Part shown: positions 28,687 through 38,200 of the stretch, piece after piece | Numbering within the stretch: the stretch's first letter is position 1 | How the letters are laid out: every line of letters starts with the position of its first letter | DNA from: Mycobacterium sp. | GTDB taxonomy: Bacteria; Actinomycetota; Actinomycetes; Mycobacteriales; Mycobacteriaceae | Direction: 5' to 3' | Length of the DNA: 64,000 nt | Assembly: GCA_003987775.1 (NCBI GenBank) | Contig: RXJD01000007.1 | Span: 1-64,000, forward strand | Notes under the pieces: generated by a model | Databases searched by the model: none | Seen by the model: only the letters and a program-made list of their open reading frames with translations | Told to the model about the DNA's origin: nothing | Position numbers and translations under genes: made by a program

Positions 28687-29393
28687 ACCCGACCCTGGCC
28701 GGGGCCATCCTGGACCCGATGCTGCGTGCCGACCCGGTCGGCCCGCGCATCACCTACTACGACGACGCGACCGGCGAGCGTATCGAGCTGTCGGCGGTGA
28801 CACTGGCCAACTGGGCCGCCAAGACCGCCAACCTGTTACGCGACGAGCTGGGCGCCGGGCCGGATAGCCGGGTCGCGGTGTTGCTGCCGGCGCACTGGCA
28901 GACCGCGGCGGTGTTGTTCGGGGTGTGGTGGATCGGTGCCGAGGCGGTGCTCGACGGGCCGGCTGATGTCGCACTGTGCACCCTGGACCGGCTCGACGAA
29001 GCCGACGCTGCCGTCGCCGGCGGCGAGGTTGCCGTGCTGTCGCTGGACCCCTTCGGCCGAGCCGTCCCCGACCTGCCGATCGGCGTCACCGACTATGCGA
29101 CCGCCGTGCGGGTGCACGGCGATCAGATCGTGCCCGAACCCCGGCCGGGACCGGCACTGGCCGGCCAATCCGTCGGCCAGCTGGTGGCGGCGTGTGTGCA
29201 ATCGGCGGCGATGCAAGGCCTGACTCCGGGCGATCGGGTGCTGTCCTCCGGGTCATGGGAGCGGCCGGAACTTGTGGTGGACGGGCTGTTGGCGGTGTTG
29301 TCGATCGGCGGATCGCTGGTGCAGGTGGCCAATCCGGATCCGGCGGCGCTGCAGCGGCGGGTCGAGATGGAGAAAGTGACCAAGGTTCTCTAG
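28674..29393 (+). CDS. TIGR03089 family protein (Rv3268 homologue)
   Basis: A 239-residue actinobacterial protein resembling the N-terminal part of AMP-binding (acyl-CoA synthetase-like) enzymes but lacking the adenylation signature and the C-terminal domain. Recognisable segments are PRITYYDDATGERIELS and LANWAAKTANLLRDELG. Its function is unknown. The GTG start overlaps the lcp1 end by 13 bp, so it is co-transcribed with the LCP ligase. Confidence 0.8.
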   Translation: MHQLNPTLAGAILDPMLRADPVGPRITYYDDATGERIELSAVTLANWAAKTANLLRDELGAGPDSRVAVLLPAHWQTAAVLFGVWWIGAEAVLDGPADVALCTLDRLDEADAAVAGGEVAVLSLDPFGRAVPDLPIGVTDYATAVRVHGDQIVPEPRPGPALAGQSVGQLVAACVQSAAMQGLTPGDRVLSSGSWERPELVVDGLLAVLSIGGSLVQVANPDPAALQRRVEMEKVTKVL

Positions 29394-29410
29394 CGCGCGG
29401 CGCCCCCAGC

Positions 29411-29476
29411 ACCCCCTCGCCCGCTGACTCTGCGCGATTGGCGGGAAAGTGCGAGAGGGGCCCGCCGCACACGCAG
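29411..29476. repeat. GC-rich imperfect hairpin after the TIGR03089 gene
   Basis: CCCCCTCGC (29412-29420) pairs with GCGAGAGGGG (29451-29460) with a two-base bulge, and ACTCTGCG just inside the left arm nearly matches CGCAGACT beyond the right arm. The loop contains GATTGGCGGGAAAGTGCGAG, a stretch I have seen in mycobacterial intergenic DNA. It may work as a terminator of the lcp1 unit or be a dispersed palindromic element. Confidence 0.45.
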
Positions 29477-29512
29477 ACTCAGTCCAAGCGCGGCGAGCGG
29501 CCCGGGCAATAC

Positions 29513-29543
29513 ATGTTGATATCGCTATATTTCGATGTTAGCG
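29513..29543 (+). promoter_or_regulatory. AT-rich promoter/operator region of pacL1-ctpC
   Basis: An AT-rich patch in otherwise GC-rich DNA. CGCTA (29523-29527) and TAGCG (29539-29543) form an inverted repeat, and ATCG (29521-29524) and CGAT (29533-29536) form another inside it. TATATT (29526-29531) is a possible -10. The layout fits a metal-responsive ArsR/SmtB- or CsoR-type operator, but no regulator gene is adjacent, so the ligand protein is unknown. Confidence 0.45.
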
Positions 29544-29576
29544 TTGCCGGAAAGACGACAAGGGAAAGGTGCGGCA

Positions 29577-29858
29577 ATGGCGGTGCAGGTGCTTTTGGCC
29601 AAGGCGGCTTCGACGGTGATCACCGGCTTGGCCGGTGTGACCGCGTACGAGGTGCTGAAGAAAGCCGCCAAGAAGGCGCCGTTACACGAAACCGCGGTCA
29701 AGGGAGCCGAATTGGGCCTGCGCAGCACCCGCAGGGCCGAGGTGGCCGCCGAGTCGGCCCGGCTCAAGATCGCCGACGTGATGGCCGAGGCGCGCGAACG
29801 GATCGGCGAAGAGGCGCCCACGCCGGCCGTCGGTGACGTCCACGACCACGACCACTGA
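29577..29858 (+). CDS. pacL1: PacL1-type DUF1490 metallochaperone partner of CtpC
   Basis: A 93-residue protein, same length as Rv3269 (PacL1). An N-terminal hydrophobic segment (LLAKAASTVITGLAGVTAYEV) anchors it, followed by a basic helix. The C-terminus is DVHDHDH, matching the zinc-binding DLHDHDH motif reported for PacL1, which clusters with and assists the P-type ATPase CtpC in zinc resistance. AAAGG 7 nt upstream supports the ATG at 29577; the frame upstream is short and unsupported. Its last 26 bp overlap ctpC. Confidence 0.9.
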   Translation: MAVQVLLAKAASTVITGLAGVTAYEVLKKAAKKAPLHETAVKGAELGLRSTRRAEVAAESARLKIADVMAEARERIGEEAPTPAVGDVHDHDH

Positions 29859-32037
29859 TCCCGTGGCCCTCGCGCTGGTTCCTGACATCGCGCCGGCCGA
29901 AGACCCTGCGCTGCAGGTGATTTCCGATGCGGCCGGACGCATGAGAGTCCGGGTCGACTGGGTCTGCCGCAATTCCCGGCGCGCTGTCGCCGTGGAGGAA
30001 GCCGTCGCCAAATGCAACGGGGTACGCGTGGTGCACGCCTACCCGCGCACCGGTTCCGTCGTCGTCTGGTACTCCCCCAGACGCTGTGACCGCGCCGCCG
30101 TGCTGGAGGCGATCAGCGGCGCGGCACGCGTCGCCGCGGACCTGATCCCCTCCCGCGCACCGCATTCCGAGGAGATCCGTAACAGCGACGTGCTGCGCAT
30201 GGTGATCGGCGGTGCGGCGCTGGCGCTGCTCGGCGTGCGGCGGTACGTGTTCGCCCGGCCGCCGCTGCTGGGTCCCAGCGGCCGGATGGTGGCCACCGGC
30301 GTGACCATCTTCACCGGCTACCCGTTCCTGCGTGGCGCCCTGCGCTCCGTCGGCTCGGGCAAGCTCGGCACCGACGCACTGGTCTCGGCGGCGACGGTGG
30401 CCAGCCTGATCCTGCGCGAGAACGTCGTCGCGCTCACCGTTCTGTGGCTGCTCAACATCGGCGAGTATCTGCAGGACCTGACCCTGCGCCGGACGCGGCG
30501 AGCCATCTCGGAGTTGCTGCGCGGCAATCAGGACACCGCCTGGGTCCGGCTGGCCGAGGGCCAGGAGGTTCAGGTCCCGATCGACACCCTGGAGATCGGC
30601 GACGAGGTGGTGGTGCACGACCACGTCGCCATCCCGGTCGACGGCGAGGTGGTCGAGGGCGAGGCGGTGGTCAACCAGTCCGCGATCACCGGCGAGAACC
30701 TGCCGGTCAGCGTCGTCGCCGGGGCACACGTGCACGCCGGTTCGGTGGTGGTGCGCGGGCGCCTGGTGGTGCGCGCCGAGGCCGTCGGCAACCAGACCAC
30801 CATCGGGCGCATCATCACCAGAGTCGAAGAAGCACAGCATGACCGGGCCCCGATCCAGACCGTCGGCGAGAATTTCTCGCGCCGATTCGTGCCCACGTCG
30901 TTCGTCGTCTCGGCCCTGACCCTGCTGGTCACCGGCGATGTCCGGCGCGCCATGACCATGCTGCTGATCGCCTGCCCGTGCGCGGTGGGCCTGTCCACCC
31001 CAACGGCCATCAGCGCCGCGATCGGCAACGGCGCGCGCCGCGGCATCCTGATCAAGGGCGGATCGCACCTCGAACAGGCGGGCCGGGTCGACGCGATCGT
31101 CTTCGACAAGACCGGAACGCTCACCGTGGGGCGGCCGGTGGTGACGAATATCGTCTCGCTGCATAAGGATTGGGAGCCCGAGCAGGTGCTGGCCTATGCC
31201 GCCAGCTCGGAGATCCACTCGCGCCACCCGCTGGCCGAGGCCGTCATCCGCTCCACCGAGGAGCGCCACATCAGCATCCCGCCGCACGAGGAGTGCGAGG
31301 TGCTGGTCGGTCTGGGCATGCGGACCTGGGCCGACGGCCGCACGCTGCTGCTGGGCAGTCCCGGCCTGTTGCGCGCCGAGAAGGTCAAGGTGTCCAAGAA
31401 GGCGCAGGAGTGGGTCGGCAAGCTGCGCCACCAGGCCGAGACGCCGTTGCTGCTCGCGGTGGACGGCACCCTGGTGGGCCTGATCAGCCTGCGCGACGAA
31501 GTGCGGCCGGAGGCCGCGGAGGTGCTGAACCAGTTGCGCGACAACGGTGTTCGCCGGATCGTCATGCTCACCGGCGACCATCCCGATATCGCCGAGGTGG
31601 TCGCCGACGAGCTCGGCATCGAGGAGTGGCGCGCCGAGGTGATGCCCGAGGACAAGCTCGAGGTGGTGCGCCGGCTGCAGGACGAGGGATACGTCGTCGG
31701 GATGGTCGGCGACGGCGTCAACGACGCGCCGGCGCTGGCGGCCGCCGACATCGGCATCGCGATGGGCCTGGCCGGAACGGACGTCGCGGTGGAGACCGCC
31801 GACGTCGCGCTGGCCAACGACAACCTCTACCGCCTGCTCGATGTACGGGACCTGGGCGCGCGGGCGGTGGACGTGATCCGGGAGAACTACGGCATGTCGA
31901 TCGCGGTCAACGCCGCCGGCCTGCTCATCGGCGCCGGGGGCGCGCTGTCACCGGTGCTGGCCGCGATCCTGCACAATGCGTCGTCGGTGGCCGTGGTGGC
32001 CAACAGTTCGAGGCTGATCCGGTACCGGCTGGACTAG
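29833..32037 (+). CDS. ctpC: P1B-type metal-exporting ATPase CtpC
   Basis: A 734-residue P1B ATPase exporting zinc and/or manganese. Key motifs are the membrane CPC at 381-383 (LIACPCAVGLSTPT), the phosphorylated Asp425 in DKTGTL, SRHPLAEA (the HP locus), TGDH and GDGVNDAPAL. The N-terminus (about 30-105) is a degenerate HMA-like domain without the usual CxxC. The GTG at 29833 overlaps pacL1; a GTG at 29863, just after the pacL1 stop, would give 724 residues and is closer to the 718-residue M. tuberculosis protein. Confidence 0.93.
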   Translation: MTSTTTTTDPVALALVPDIAPAEDPALQVISDAAGRMRVRVDWVCRNSRRAVAVEEAVAKCNGVRVVHAYPRTGSVVVWYSPRRCDRAAVLEAISGAARVAADLIPSRAPHSEEIRNSDVLRMVIGGAALALLGVRRYVFARPPLLGPSGRMVATGVTIFTGYPFLRGALRSVGSGKLGTDALVSAATVASLILRENVVALTVLWLLNIGEYLQDLTLRRTRRAISELLRGNQDTAWVRLAEGQEVQVPIDTLEIGDEVVVHDHVAIPVDGEVVEGEAVVNQSAITGENLPVSVVAGAHVHAGSVVVRGRLVVRAEAVGNQTTIGRIITRVEEAQHDRAPIQTVGENFSRRFVPTSFVVSALTLLVTGDVRRAMTMLLIACPCAVGLSTPTAISAAIGNGARRGILIKGGSHLEQAGRVDAIVFDKTGTLTVGRPVVTNIVSLHKDWEPEQVLAYAASSEIHSRHPLAEAVIRSTEERHISIPPHEECEVLVGLGMRTWADGRTLLLGSPGLLRAEKVKVSKKAQEWVGKLRHQAETPLLLAVDGTLVGLISLRDEVRPEAAEVLNQLRDNGVRRIVMLTGDHPDIAEVVADELGIEEWRAEVMPEDKLEVVRRLQDEGYVVGMVGDGVNDAPALAAADIGIAMGLAGTDVAVETADVALANDNLYRLLDVRDLGARAVDVIRENYGMSIAVNAAGLLIGAGGALSPVLAAILHNASSVAVVANSSRLIRYRLD

Positions 32038-32097
32038 CGCCGTGGCGATCGCAAGCGCGGCGGAGCCGGGCGCTGCGGGTCGCCACTAGCTTCACGG

Positions 32098-32763
32098 TCA
32101 GCAACAGTCCTTGCCGCGCCAGGCCAGCACACCCTGCCACATGGCCACGCACGCCACGGCCAGTCCGATCGCCGGATCGACCCACCACCCGGCGGGCCAG
32201 GCCGCGGTGATCGCCAACCCGGCCAGCACTCCGGCCGCCTGCGTGGCGCACAGATAGTTCTGGGTGCCCTCGCCCTCGGTCGCACCGGAGTGCAGGCGCG
32301 CACCCACCCGGTGGTTGGCCCAGCCGAGAGCCGGCATCAATACCAGTGCCAGCGCGGTCAGCCCGATGCCCAGCACCGAGGTCTCGGAGTGCTCGCCGCC
32401 GAGGAAATGCCGGATGGATTCCGCGGCGACATAGGGCGCCACCAGCCAGAACGACACCGCGACGCCGCGTTGTGCGCGCCGCTCGGCGGTCGGGGACAGG
32501 GTGCGGTCGCCGGTGAAGCGCCACAGCACCATCGCGCTGGCCAGCCCCTCGGACGCTCCGCCCAGCGCCCAACCGGTCAGGGCGATCGACCTGACCGCGA
32601 TGCCCTCCCATAGCCCGACGCCACCCTCGATGAGCAACACCGCCAGGCTGATCCACGCCAGCCGGCGGGCCCAGACCACGTTGCGCTCCCAGTCGGCAGA
32701 CTCCTGGTGGCACGCGTGGTCGACGACGCCGGCAGGTTCACCAACGGCGCCGGGACGAGTCAT
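32098..32763 (-). CDS. Integral membrane protein, CDF-like cation transporter relative (Rv3271c homologue)
   Basis: A 221-residue protein with about five or six predicted helices (around 32-55, 60-78, 97-115, 127-145, 172-190 and 192-208). It resembles a shortened cation diffusion facilitator core (helix with WISLAVLLIEGGVGLWEGI and WWVDPAIGLAVACVAMW, cf. DP in CDF helix V). It is adjacent to the ctpC metal-efflux pair, which supports a metal role. It ends in GKDCC. The upstream open frame to 33690 is antisense to a methyltransferase gene and is discarded. Confidence 0.75.
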   Translation of the reverse strand: MTRPGAVGEPAGVVDHACHQESADWERNVVWARRLAWISLAVLLIEGGVGLWEGIAVRSIALTGWALGGASEGLASAMVLWRFTGDRTLSPTAERRAQRGVAVSFWLVAPYVAAESIRHFLGGEHSETSVLGIGLTALALVLMPALGWANHRVGARLHSGATEGEGTQNYLCATQAAGVLAGLAITAAWPAGWWVDPAIGLAVACVAMWQGVLAWRGKDCC

Positions 32764-32851
32764 TTCCGCGATGGTAGTGGCCCTCCCGCGGGTGCGCCCG
32801 GACCGACGCGCACCCGGCCCCCGTCGGACGCCTTCAGCCGCCCTCTCCCCC

Positions 32852-32874
32852 TGGTTAGTTACAGTGGCTAACCA
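32852..32874. promoter_or_regulatory. 23-bp palindromic operator TGGTTAG-N9-CTAACCA
   Basis: Perfect 7-bp arms TGGTTAG (32852-32858) and CTAACCA (32868-32874) flank a 9-base spacer. The site ends 24 bp before the start of the methyltransferase gene, whose ribosome site (GGGAGG) follows closely, and sits 89 bp from the divergent membrane-protein gene. The layout is typical of a TetR-type repressor site controlling the rightward genes. The cognate regulator is unidentified. Confidence 0.55.
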
Positions 32875-32898
32875 CCAGGTCAGCTGCGGGAGGATCAC

Positions 32899-33825
32899 AT
32901 GGTGCGCACCGACGACGACACCTGGGACCTGGCGTGCAGTGTGGGCGCGACGGCCACCATGGTGGCGGCCGGACGTGCCCGCGCCAGCAGAGCGGGGTTG
33001 ATCGACGACCCCTTCGCCGAGCCGCTGGTACGCGCGGTCGGCATCGACTTCTTCACGCGATGGGCACGCGGTGAACTGGATACCGACGACGTCGACTTCC
33101 CCGACGCCCCGTGGGGCATGCAGCGCATGACCGACCAGCAGGCGGCCCGCACCCGCCACATCGACGAGTTCTTCGCCGCTACCCAGCGGGCCGGGATCCG
33201 CCAGGCGGTGATCTTGGCGTCCGGCCTCGACGCACGCGGATACCGGCTGCCGTGGTCGGAGGACACCATCGTCTTCGAGATCGACGTCCCGCAGGTCATC
33301 GAGTTCAAGTCGGTGACGCTGGCAGCGCTGGGCGCCGCCTCCACCGCCGACGTGCGGGGCGTCCCGGTCGACCTGCGACACGACTGGCCGTCGGCGCTGC
33401 GCGCGGCCGGCTTCGACACCACCTCCCCCACCGCCTGGGCCGCCGAGGGCCTGTTCGGGTACTTGCCACCGGCCGGCCAGGACCAGCTGCTCGACGACAT
33501 CTCCGCGCTCAGCGCCGGCGGCAGCCAGCTGCTGGCGGAGGTGTTCTTCGCCGCTCCGGCCAGCCGCGAACTCTACGACGCCATCTTCGCCAGGTGGTAC
33601 GAGCACGGCCTGGACGTGGAGATGGACCGGCTGGGCTACCCCGGCGACCGCAACGACGTCGCCACCTATCTGCAGCGACACGGCTGGCACGTCACGCGCA
33701 TCCTGCTCAACGAGCTATTGGTGGCCAACGGGTTTCGGCCGCATACCGTCGGCCGCTCCAGCGACGAAAACCTGTTCACCGAGAACTACTACTGCACCGC
33801 GGTGCTTCCAGGAAGGTCCGTTTGA
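32899..33825 (+). CDS. SAM-dependent methyltransferase, TIGR00027 family
   Basis: A 308-residue protein of the mycobacterial putative leucine carboxyl methyltransferase-like family (Rv0281-type). Characteristic segments are DDTWDLACSVGATATMVAAG near the N-terminus, the IDDPFAEPLV motif, and the SAM site QAVILASGLDARGYRLPW. Substrates of this large mycobacterial family are unknown. GGGAGG precedes the ATG by 5 nt. It is not at this locus in M. tuberculosis, as far as I recall. Its stop overlaps the following CoA-transferase ATG by one base. Confidence 0.9.
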   Translation: MVRTDDDTWDLACSVGATATMVAAGRARASRAGLIDDPFAEPLVRAVGIDFFTRWARGELDTDDVDFPDAPWGMQRMTDQQAARTRHIDEFFAATQRAGIRQAVILASGLDARGYRLPWSEDTIVFEIDVPQVIEFKSVTLAALGAASTADVRGVPVDLRHDWPSALRAAGFDTTSPTAWAAEGLFGYLPPAGQDQLLDDISALSAGGSQLLAEVFFAAPASRELYDAIFARWYEHGLDVEMDRLGYPGDRNDVATYLQRHGWHVTRILLNELLVANGFRPHTVGRSSDENLFTENYYCTAVLPGRSV

Positions 33826-34991
33826 TGCCGAATTCCGCCAAGCCCCTGGACGGCTTCCGGGTGCTCGACTTCACCCAGAATGTGGCAGGCCCGCTGGCCG
33901 GTCAGATCCTGGCCGACCTGGGCGCCGAGGTCGTCAAGATCGAAGCGCCCGGCGGCGAGCAGTCCCGCAGACTCACTTCGGTGCTACCCGGCCGGCCCCC
34001 GCTGGCCACGTATTTCCTGCCCAACAACCGGGGCAAGAAATCGGTGGCGGTGGACCTGACCCAGGAAGAGGCCAGGCAGCAGATTCTGCAGCTGGCCGAC
34101 ACCGCCGACGTCGTGCTGGAAGGATTCCGGCCCGGCGTCATGGAACGACTGGGTCTGGGCCCCGACGAGTTGCGGGCGCGCAATCCCAGGCTGATCTACG
34201 CGCGGCTGAGCGCCTTCGGCGGCAACGGCCCCAACGGCACCCGCCCGGGCGTCGACCTGATGGTGGCCGCCGAGGCCGGCATGTGCACCGGCATGGCCAC
34301 CCCCACCGGCAAACCGCAGATCATTCCGTTCCAGTTGGTCGACAACGCCAGCGGGCACGTGCTGGCGCAGGCGGTGCTGGCCGCGCTGCTCAATCGGGAG
34401 CGGCACGGGGTGGGCGATCTGGTGCAGGTCGCGATGTACGACGTCGCCGTCAGCCTGCAGGCCAATCAGCTGACCATCCATCTGAACAAGCCCAGCGAGC
34501 CGCCCGCGCAGCCCGCTTCTCCGGCCAAGAAGCGCAAGGGGGTCGGCTTCGCCACCCAGCCGTCAGACGCGTACAAAGCCTCCGACGGCTATCTGTTGAT
34601 CAGTGCCTACGTGCCCAAGCACTGGACGAAGCTGTGCCAGATCATCGGCCGGCCCGACCTGGTCGAAGACGAGCGGTTCGCCGACCAGCGGTCGAGGGCG
34701 ATCAACTACCCCGAGTTGACCGAGGAACTGGAATCGGCGCTGGCCGCCAAGACCGCGGCCGAGTGGGTTGAGCTCCTGCAGGAAGGCGGCCTGATGGCGT
34801 GCCTGGCCTACACCTGGAAGCAGGTGGTGGACACGCCGCTATTCGCCGAGAACGACCTGTCCCTGAAGATAGACGGCGGGGACGACGCCATTACCGTCGT
34901 CCGCACGCCGGCGCGTTACTCGAGCTTCGACGCCAGGGTCACCGATCCACCGCCGGCGGCCGGCCAGCATAATGACCAGTTTCTGACCTAG
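33825..34991 (+). CDS. Family III CoA-transferase (Rv3272 homologue)
   Basis: A 388-residue CaiB/BaiF-type CoA-transferase moving CoA between acyl donors and acceptors. The N-terminal FRVLDFTQNVAGPLAGQILADLGAEV and EVVKIEAPGG are signature segments; the catalytic Asp should be that in RPGVDLMVAAEAG. The substrate is unknown. Translation is coupled to the preceding methyltransferase (TGATG). The long upstream extension in this frame is the shadow of that gene. Confidence 0.92.
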   Translation: MPNSAKPLDGFRVLDFTQNVAGPLAGQILADLGAEVVKIEAPGGEQSRRLTSVLPGRPPLATYFLPNNRGKKSVAVDLTQEEARQQILQLADTADVVLEGFRPGVMERLGLGPDELRARNPRLIYARLSAFGGNGPNGTRPGVDLMVAAEAGMCTGMATPTGKPQIIPFQLVDNASGHVLAQAVLAALLNRERHGVGDLVQVAMYDVAVSLQANQLTIHLNKPSEPPAQPASPAKKRKGVGFATQPSDAYKASDGYLLISAYVPKHWTKLCQIIGRPDLVEDERFADQRSRAINYPELTEELESALAAKTAAEWVELLQEGGLMACLAYTWKQVVDTPLFAENDLSLKIDGGDDAITVVRTPARYSSFDARVTDPPPAAGQHNDQFLT

Positions 34992-35029
34992 CCAGGTCAT
35001 TTCCGCTGGAAGAAGCCGCTTTGAGCGCT

Positions 35030-35170
35030 TTCTCCAAAAGACCGCATCGCGAATCTTCTGAGGAATATTCAATTTCTTTTTCTGAAGAAAATTCAGTTTC
35101 TCTGTCGCGCCATTTTTTATGCGTAAAACACTGCAATTCTTCGTCCAATCGGATTAAGGTCCTTCTCGTC
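35030..35170. promoter_or_regulatory. AT-rich upstream region of the PE_PGRS gene
   Basis: In contrast to its surroundings this 140-bp stretch is strongly AT-rich, with runs such as AATTTCTTTTTCTGAAGAAA and CATTTTTTATGCG. CTGAA (35082-35086) and TTCAG (35092-35096) form a small inverted repeat. AT-rich leaders of PE/PPE genes are typical targets of the nucleoid proteins Lsr2 and EspR, so silencing is likely. A 60-codon frame at 35021-35203 has no coding character. Confidence 0.5.
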
Positions 35171-35210
35171 TTGAACGAGATACCGACTACGGACGGGGTG
35201 TAACGCAGCG

Positions 35211-38200
35211 ATGTTCTTTACGACGGTTGCCCCAGAGGCGCTGACAGCGGCGGCGGCGAACGTGCAGGGCATCGCCGCGGCGCTCGGTGAGGCCAACGCG
35301 GCGGCCGCCTCCGGAACTACCGGCGTGCTGGCCGCGGGTGCCGATCAGGTGTCGACGGCACTCGCGTCGCTGTTCTCCGGTCACGCCCTGGACTACCAGG
35401 CGGTCAGCGCGCAGGCGGCCCTGTTCCACTCGCAATTCGTCGAGGCGCTCGACGGGGCGGCGAACTCGTACGCCGCCGCTGAGGCGGTCAACGCAAGCCC
35501 GCTGCAATCCATCCAGTCGCTGCTGTCGCGTCCGATCATCGGCAACGGTGCCGACGGCACCGCGGCCAGCCCCAACGGCCAGGACGGCGGCTGGCTGTAC
35601 GGCAACGGCGGCAACGGCTACAACGGCGCTGGTGGCAGTGGCGGTAGCGCGGGGCTGATCGGCAACGGCGGCGCGGGTGGCACCGGCGCCGACGGGGCCG
35701 CCGGGTCCGGCGCAGCCGGTGGCACCGGGGGGTCCGGTGGGCGCGGCGGCTGGCTGTGGGGCAACGGCGGCGCGGGTGGCGCCGGCGGCGTAGGCGGCAG
35801 CGGCGCCACCGGCGCCGCGCACGTCACGGGTAGCGCTGGCGGCAACGGAGGAACCGGCGGAGCCGGAGGCGCCGCCGGCTTGTTCGGCACCGGCGGCGCG
35901 GGTGGCGCCGGCGGTGCCGCGGGGCAGGGCGGCGGCAGCACCGCGTCGCCCAGCAATCCAACCGGCGAAGGCGGCATAGGCGGTATTGGCGGTGTCGGCG
36001 GCGCCGGCGGTGCCGGAGGCTGGCTCTACGGCCAGGGCGGGGCGGGCGGCATCGGCGGTGCGGGCGGTGCCGGCGGCACCGGCGCTGACGGCACCGACTA
36101 CCAGGGCCAGGCGTATGGCGGGTTCGGCGGGAACGGCGGTGCTGGCGGAACGGGCGGCGGCGGCGGATCCGCGGGCCTGTTCGGCGACGGCGGGGCGGCC
36201 GGCCTCGGTGGCCGCGGCGGTGACGGCGGGACCGGTGGAATCGCCACTCCAACGTGGAATGGCAGCGGCGGATTCGGCGGCTACGGCGCAGCCGGCGGTA
36301 GTGGCGGCGTCGGGGGTGACGGCGGTTGGCTGCTCGGCACGGGCGGCGCCGGCGGCAACGGCGGGCACGGCGGCAATGGTGGGGTCGGCGGCCAGGGCTT
36401 GGGCCCGGCCAGCGGCGGCGACGGCAGCAAGGCAGGCGTCGGCGGCAGCGGGGGTGCCGGTGGCGGCGGACGATTGTTCGGCACCGGCGGCGCGGGAGGC
36501 AACGGGGGCCTCGGCGGTAATGGCGGCAAGGGCGGTATCGCCGGCACCGTCGCGCCCACCCAGGGCGCCGCTCCGCCGCTGGGCGGCAATGGCGGCGACG
36601 GCGCAGCCGGCGGCGTAGGCGGCACGGGTGGTAGCGGCGGCTGGCTGTTCGGCGACGGTGGCGCCGGCGGCGCCGGCGGCGGCGGTGGCCACGGCGCGAA
36701 TGGAGTCGCCACCACCGTCGATACCACCAGTCGCGGCGGCAGCGGCGGTGATGGCGGCGCCGGCGCAATGGGTGGTCGCGGCGGCGCCAGCGGCTGGCTG
36801 ATCGGCACCGGCGGGGCCGGTGGCAACAGCGGCGACGGCGGCGGTGGCGGCAACGGTGGCGCGGGTTACGGCACGTACAACAAGGGCGGCAACGCCGGCA
36901 GCGGTGGCGCCGGCGCCACCGGCGGAGCCGGCGCGGACTCGGGACGACTGTTCGGCACCGGCGGCAACGGCGGGATGGGCAGCAACGGCGGTGCTGCCGG
37001 CCAGGCCGGTACCGGCCAGGGCGGCAACGGCGCCGCAGGCAGCGTCGGCGCCAACGGCGACGGCGGCGCCGGCGGGTCGGCATGGGTGTTCGGCGACGGC
37101 GGCGACGGCGGTTACGGCCCAGTGGCCGGCGGCGCCGCGGGCCGCGCCGGATATGTGATCGGTGACGGCGGGGCCGGCGGCAGCGGCGGGCAGGGCGCGG
37201 CCGGGGCAGACGCCGGACAGCTGTTCGGCACCGGCGGTCGCGGGGGTGACAGCTCGGCCTCCGCGACGGCCGGCGCAGCGGGCGGCCGCGGCGGCTGGCT
37301 GTACGGGGTGGGCGGTGACGGCGGCAACGCCGGCGCCGGCGCCAACGGAGGGGCCGGCGGCAACGGCGGCTACCTGTTCGGCGATGGCGGCAGCGGCGGC
37401 AACGGCGGTGCCGGTGACACCGGTACCGGCGGCAATGGCGGCGCCGCAGGCAGCGCCGGGCTGTTGATCGGCGACGGCGGGTCCGGCGGGAACGGCGCGC
37501 CGGGCGCCTATGGGTTCGACGGCGGGCTGGGGGCGCAGGGTGCGGCCGCCGGTCGGCTGATCGGCAATGGCGGCAACAGCGGCAACACCTTCGCCGCCGG
37601 AGTGTCCGGCCACGACGGCGGCGCCGCCGGTCTCATCGGCGGAAACGGCGGCAACGGCGGCGACTCGGGCGCGGGCGCGGCCGGCGGCCGGGGCGCGGAC
37701 GCCGGTTGGCTCATCGGCGCGGGCGGCGACGGCGGCAATGCGGGCAACCTCGACGGCACCAACCCGTCCGGAGTGAACGGTGCCGACGGTGGCGTCGGGG
37801 GCCGCGGCGGCTATCTCTACGGGGTCGGCGGCGACGGCGGCGACGGCGGATCGGTGGAAGTCTCCGGCAGCGGCGGTAACGGCGGTCAGGGCGGCTCCGT
37901 CGGGCTCTGGGGCAGCGGCGGCGACGGCGGCAACGGCGCGCGGGGCGGTGACGGCAGCGGCAGCGCCGCCGGCGGCAGCGGCGGCACCGGCGGCGCCGGT
38001 GGCACGGCCGGATTGCTCTACGGCGCCGGCGGCAACGGCGGCAACGGCGGATGGGGCGGCCTCACCTACTACACGGCGGGTGCCGGCGCGACCGGTGGCC
38101 TCGGCGGCGCCGCCGGCAACGGTGGCCACGGTGGATACCTCTGGGGTGTGGGCGGCGCCGGCGGCAGCGGCGGCAACGGCGGCTTCGGCATCGCCGGCAA

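Noticed and set aside
35021..35203. A 60-codon plus-strand ORF before PE_PGRS
   Set aside because: It lies in AT-rich leader DNA, has no ribosome site, unusual codon use and no homology I recognise.
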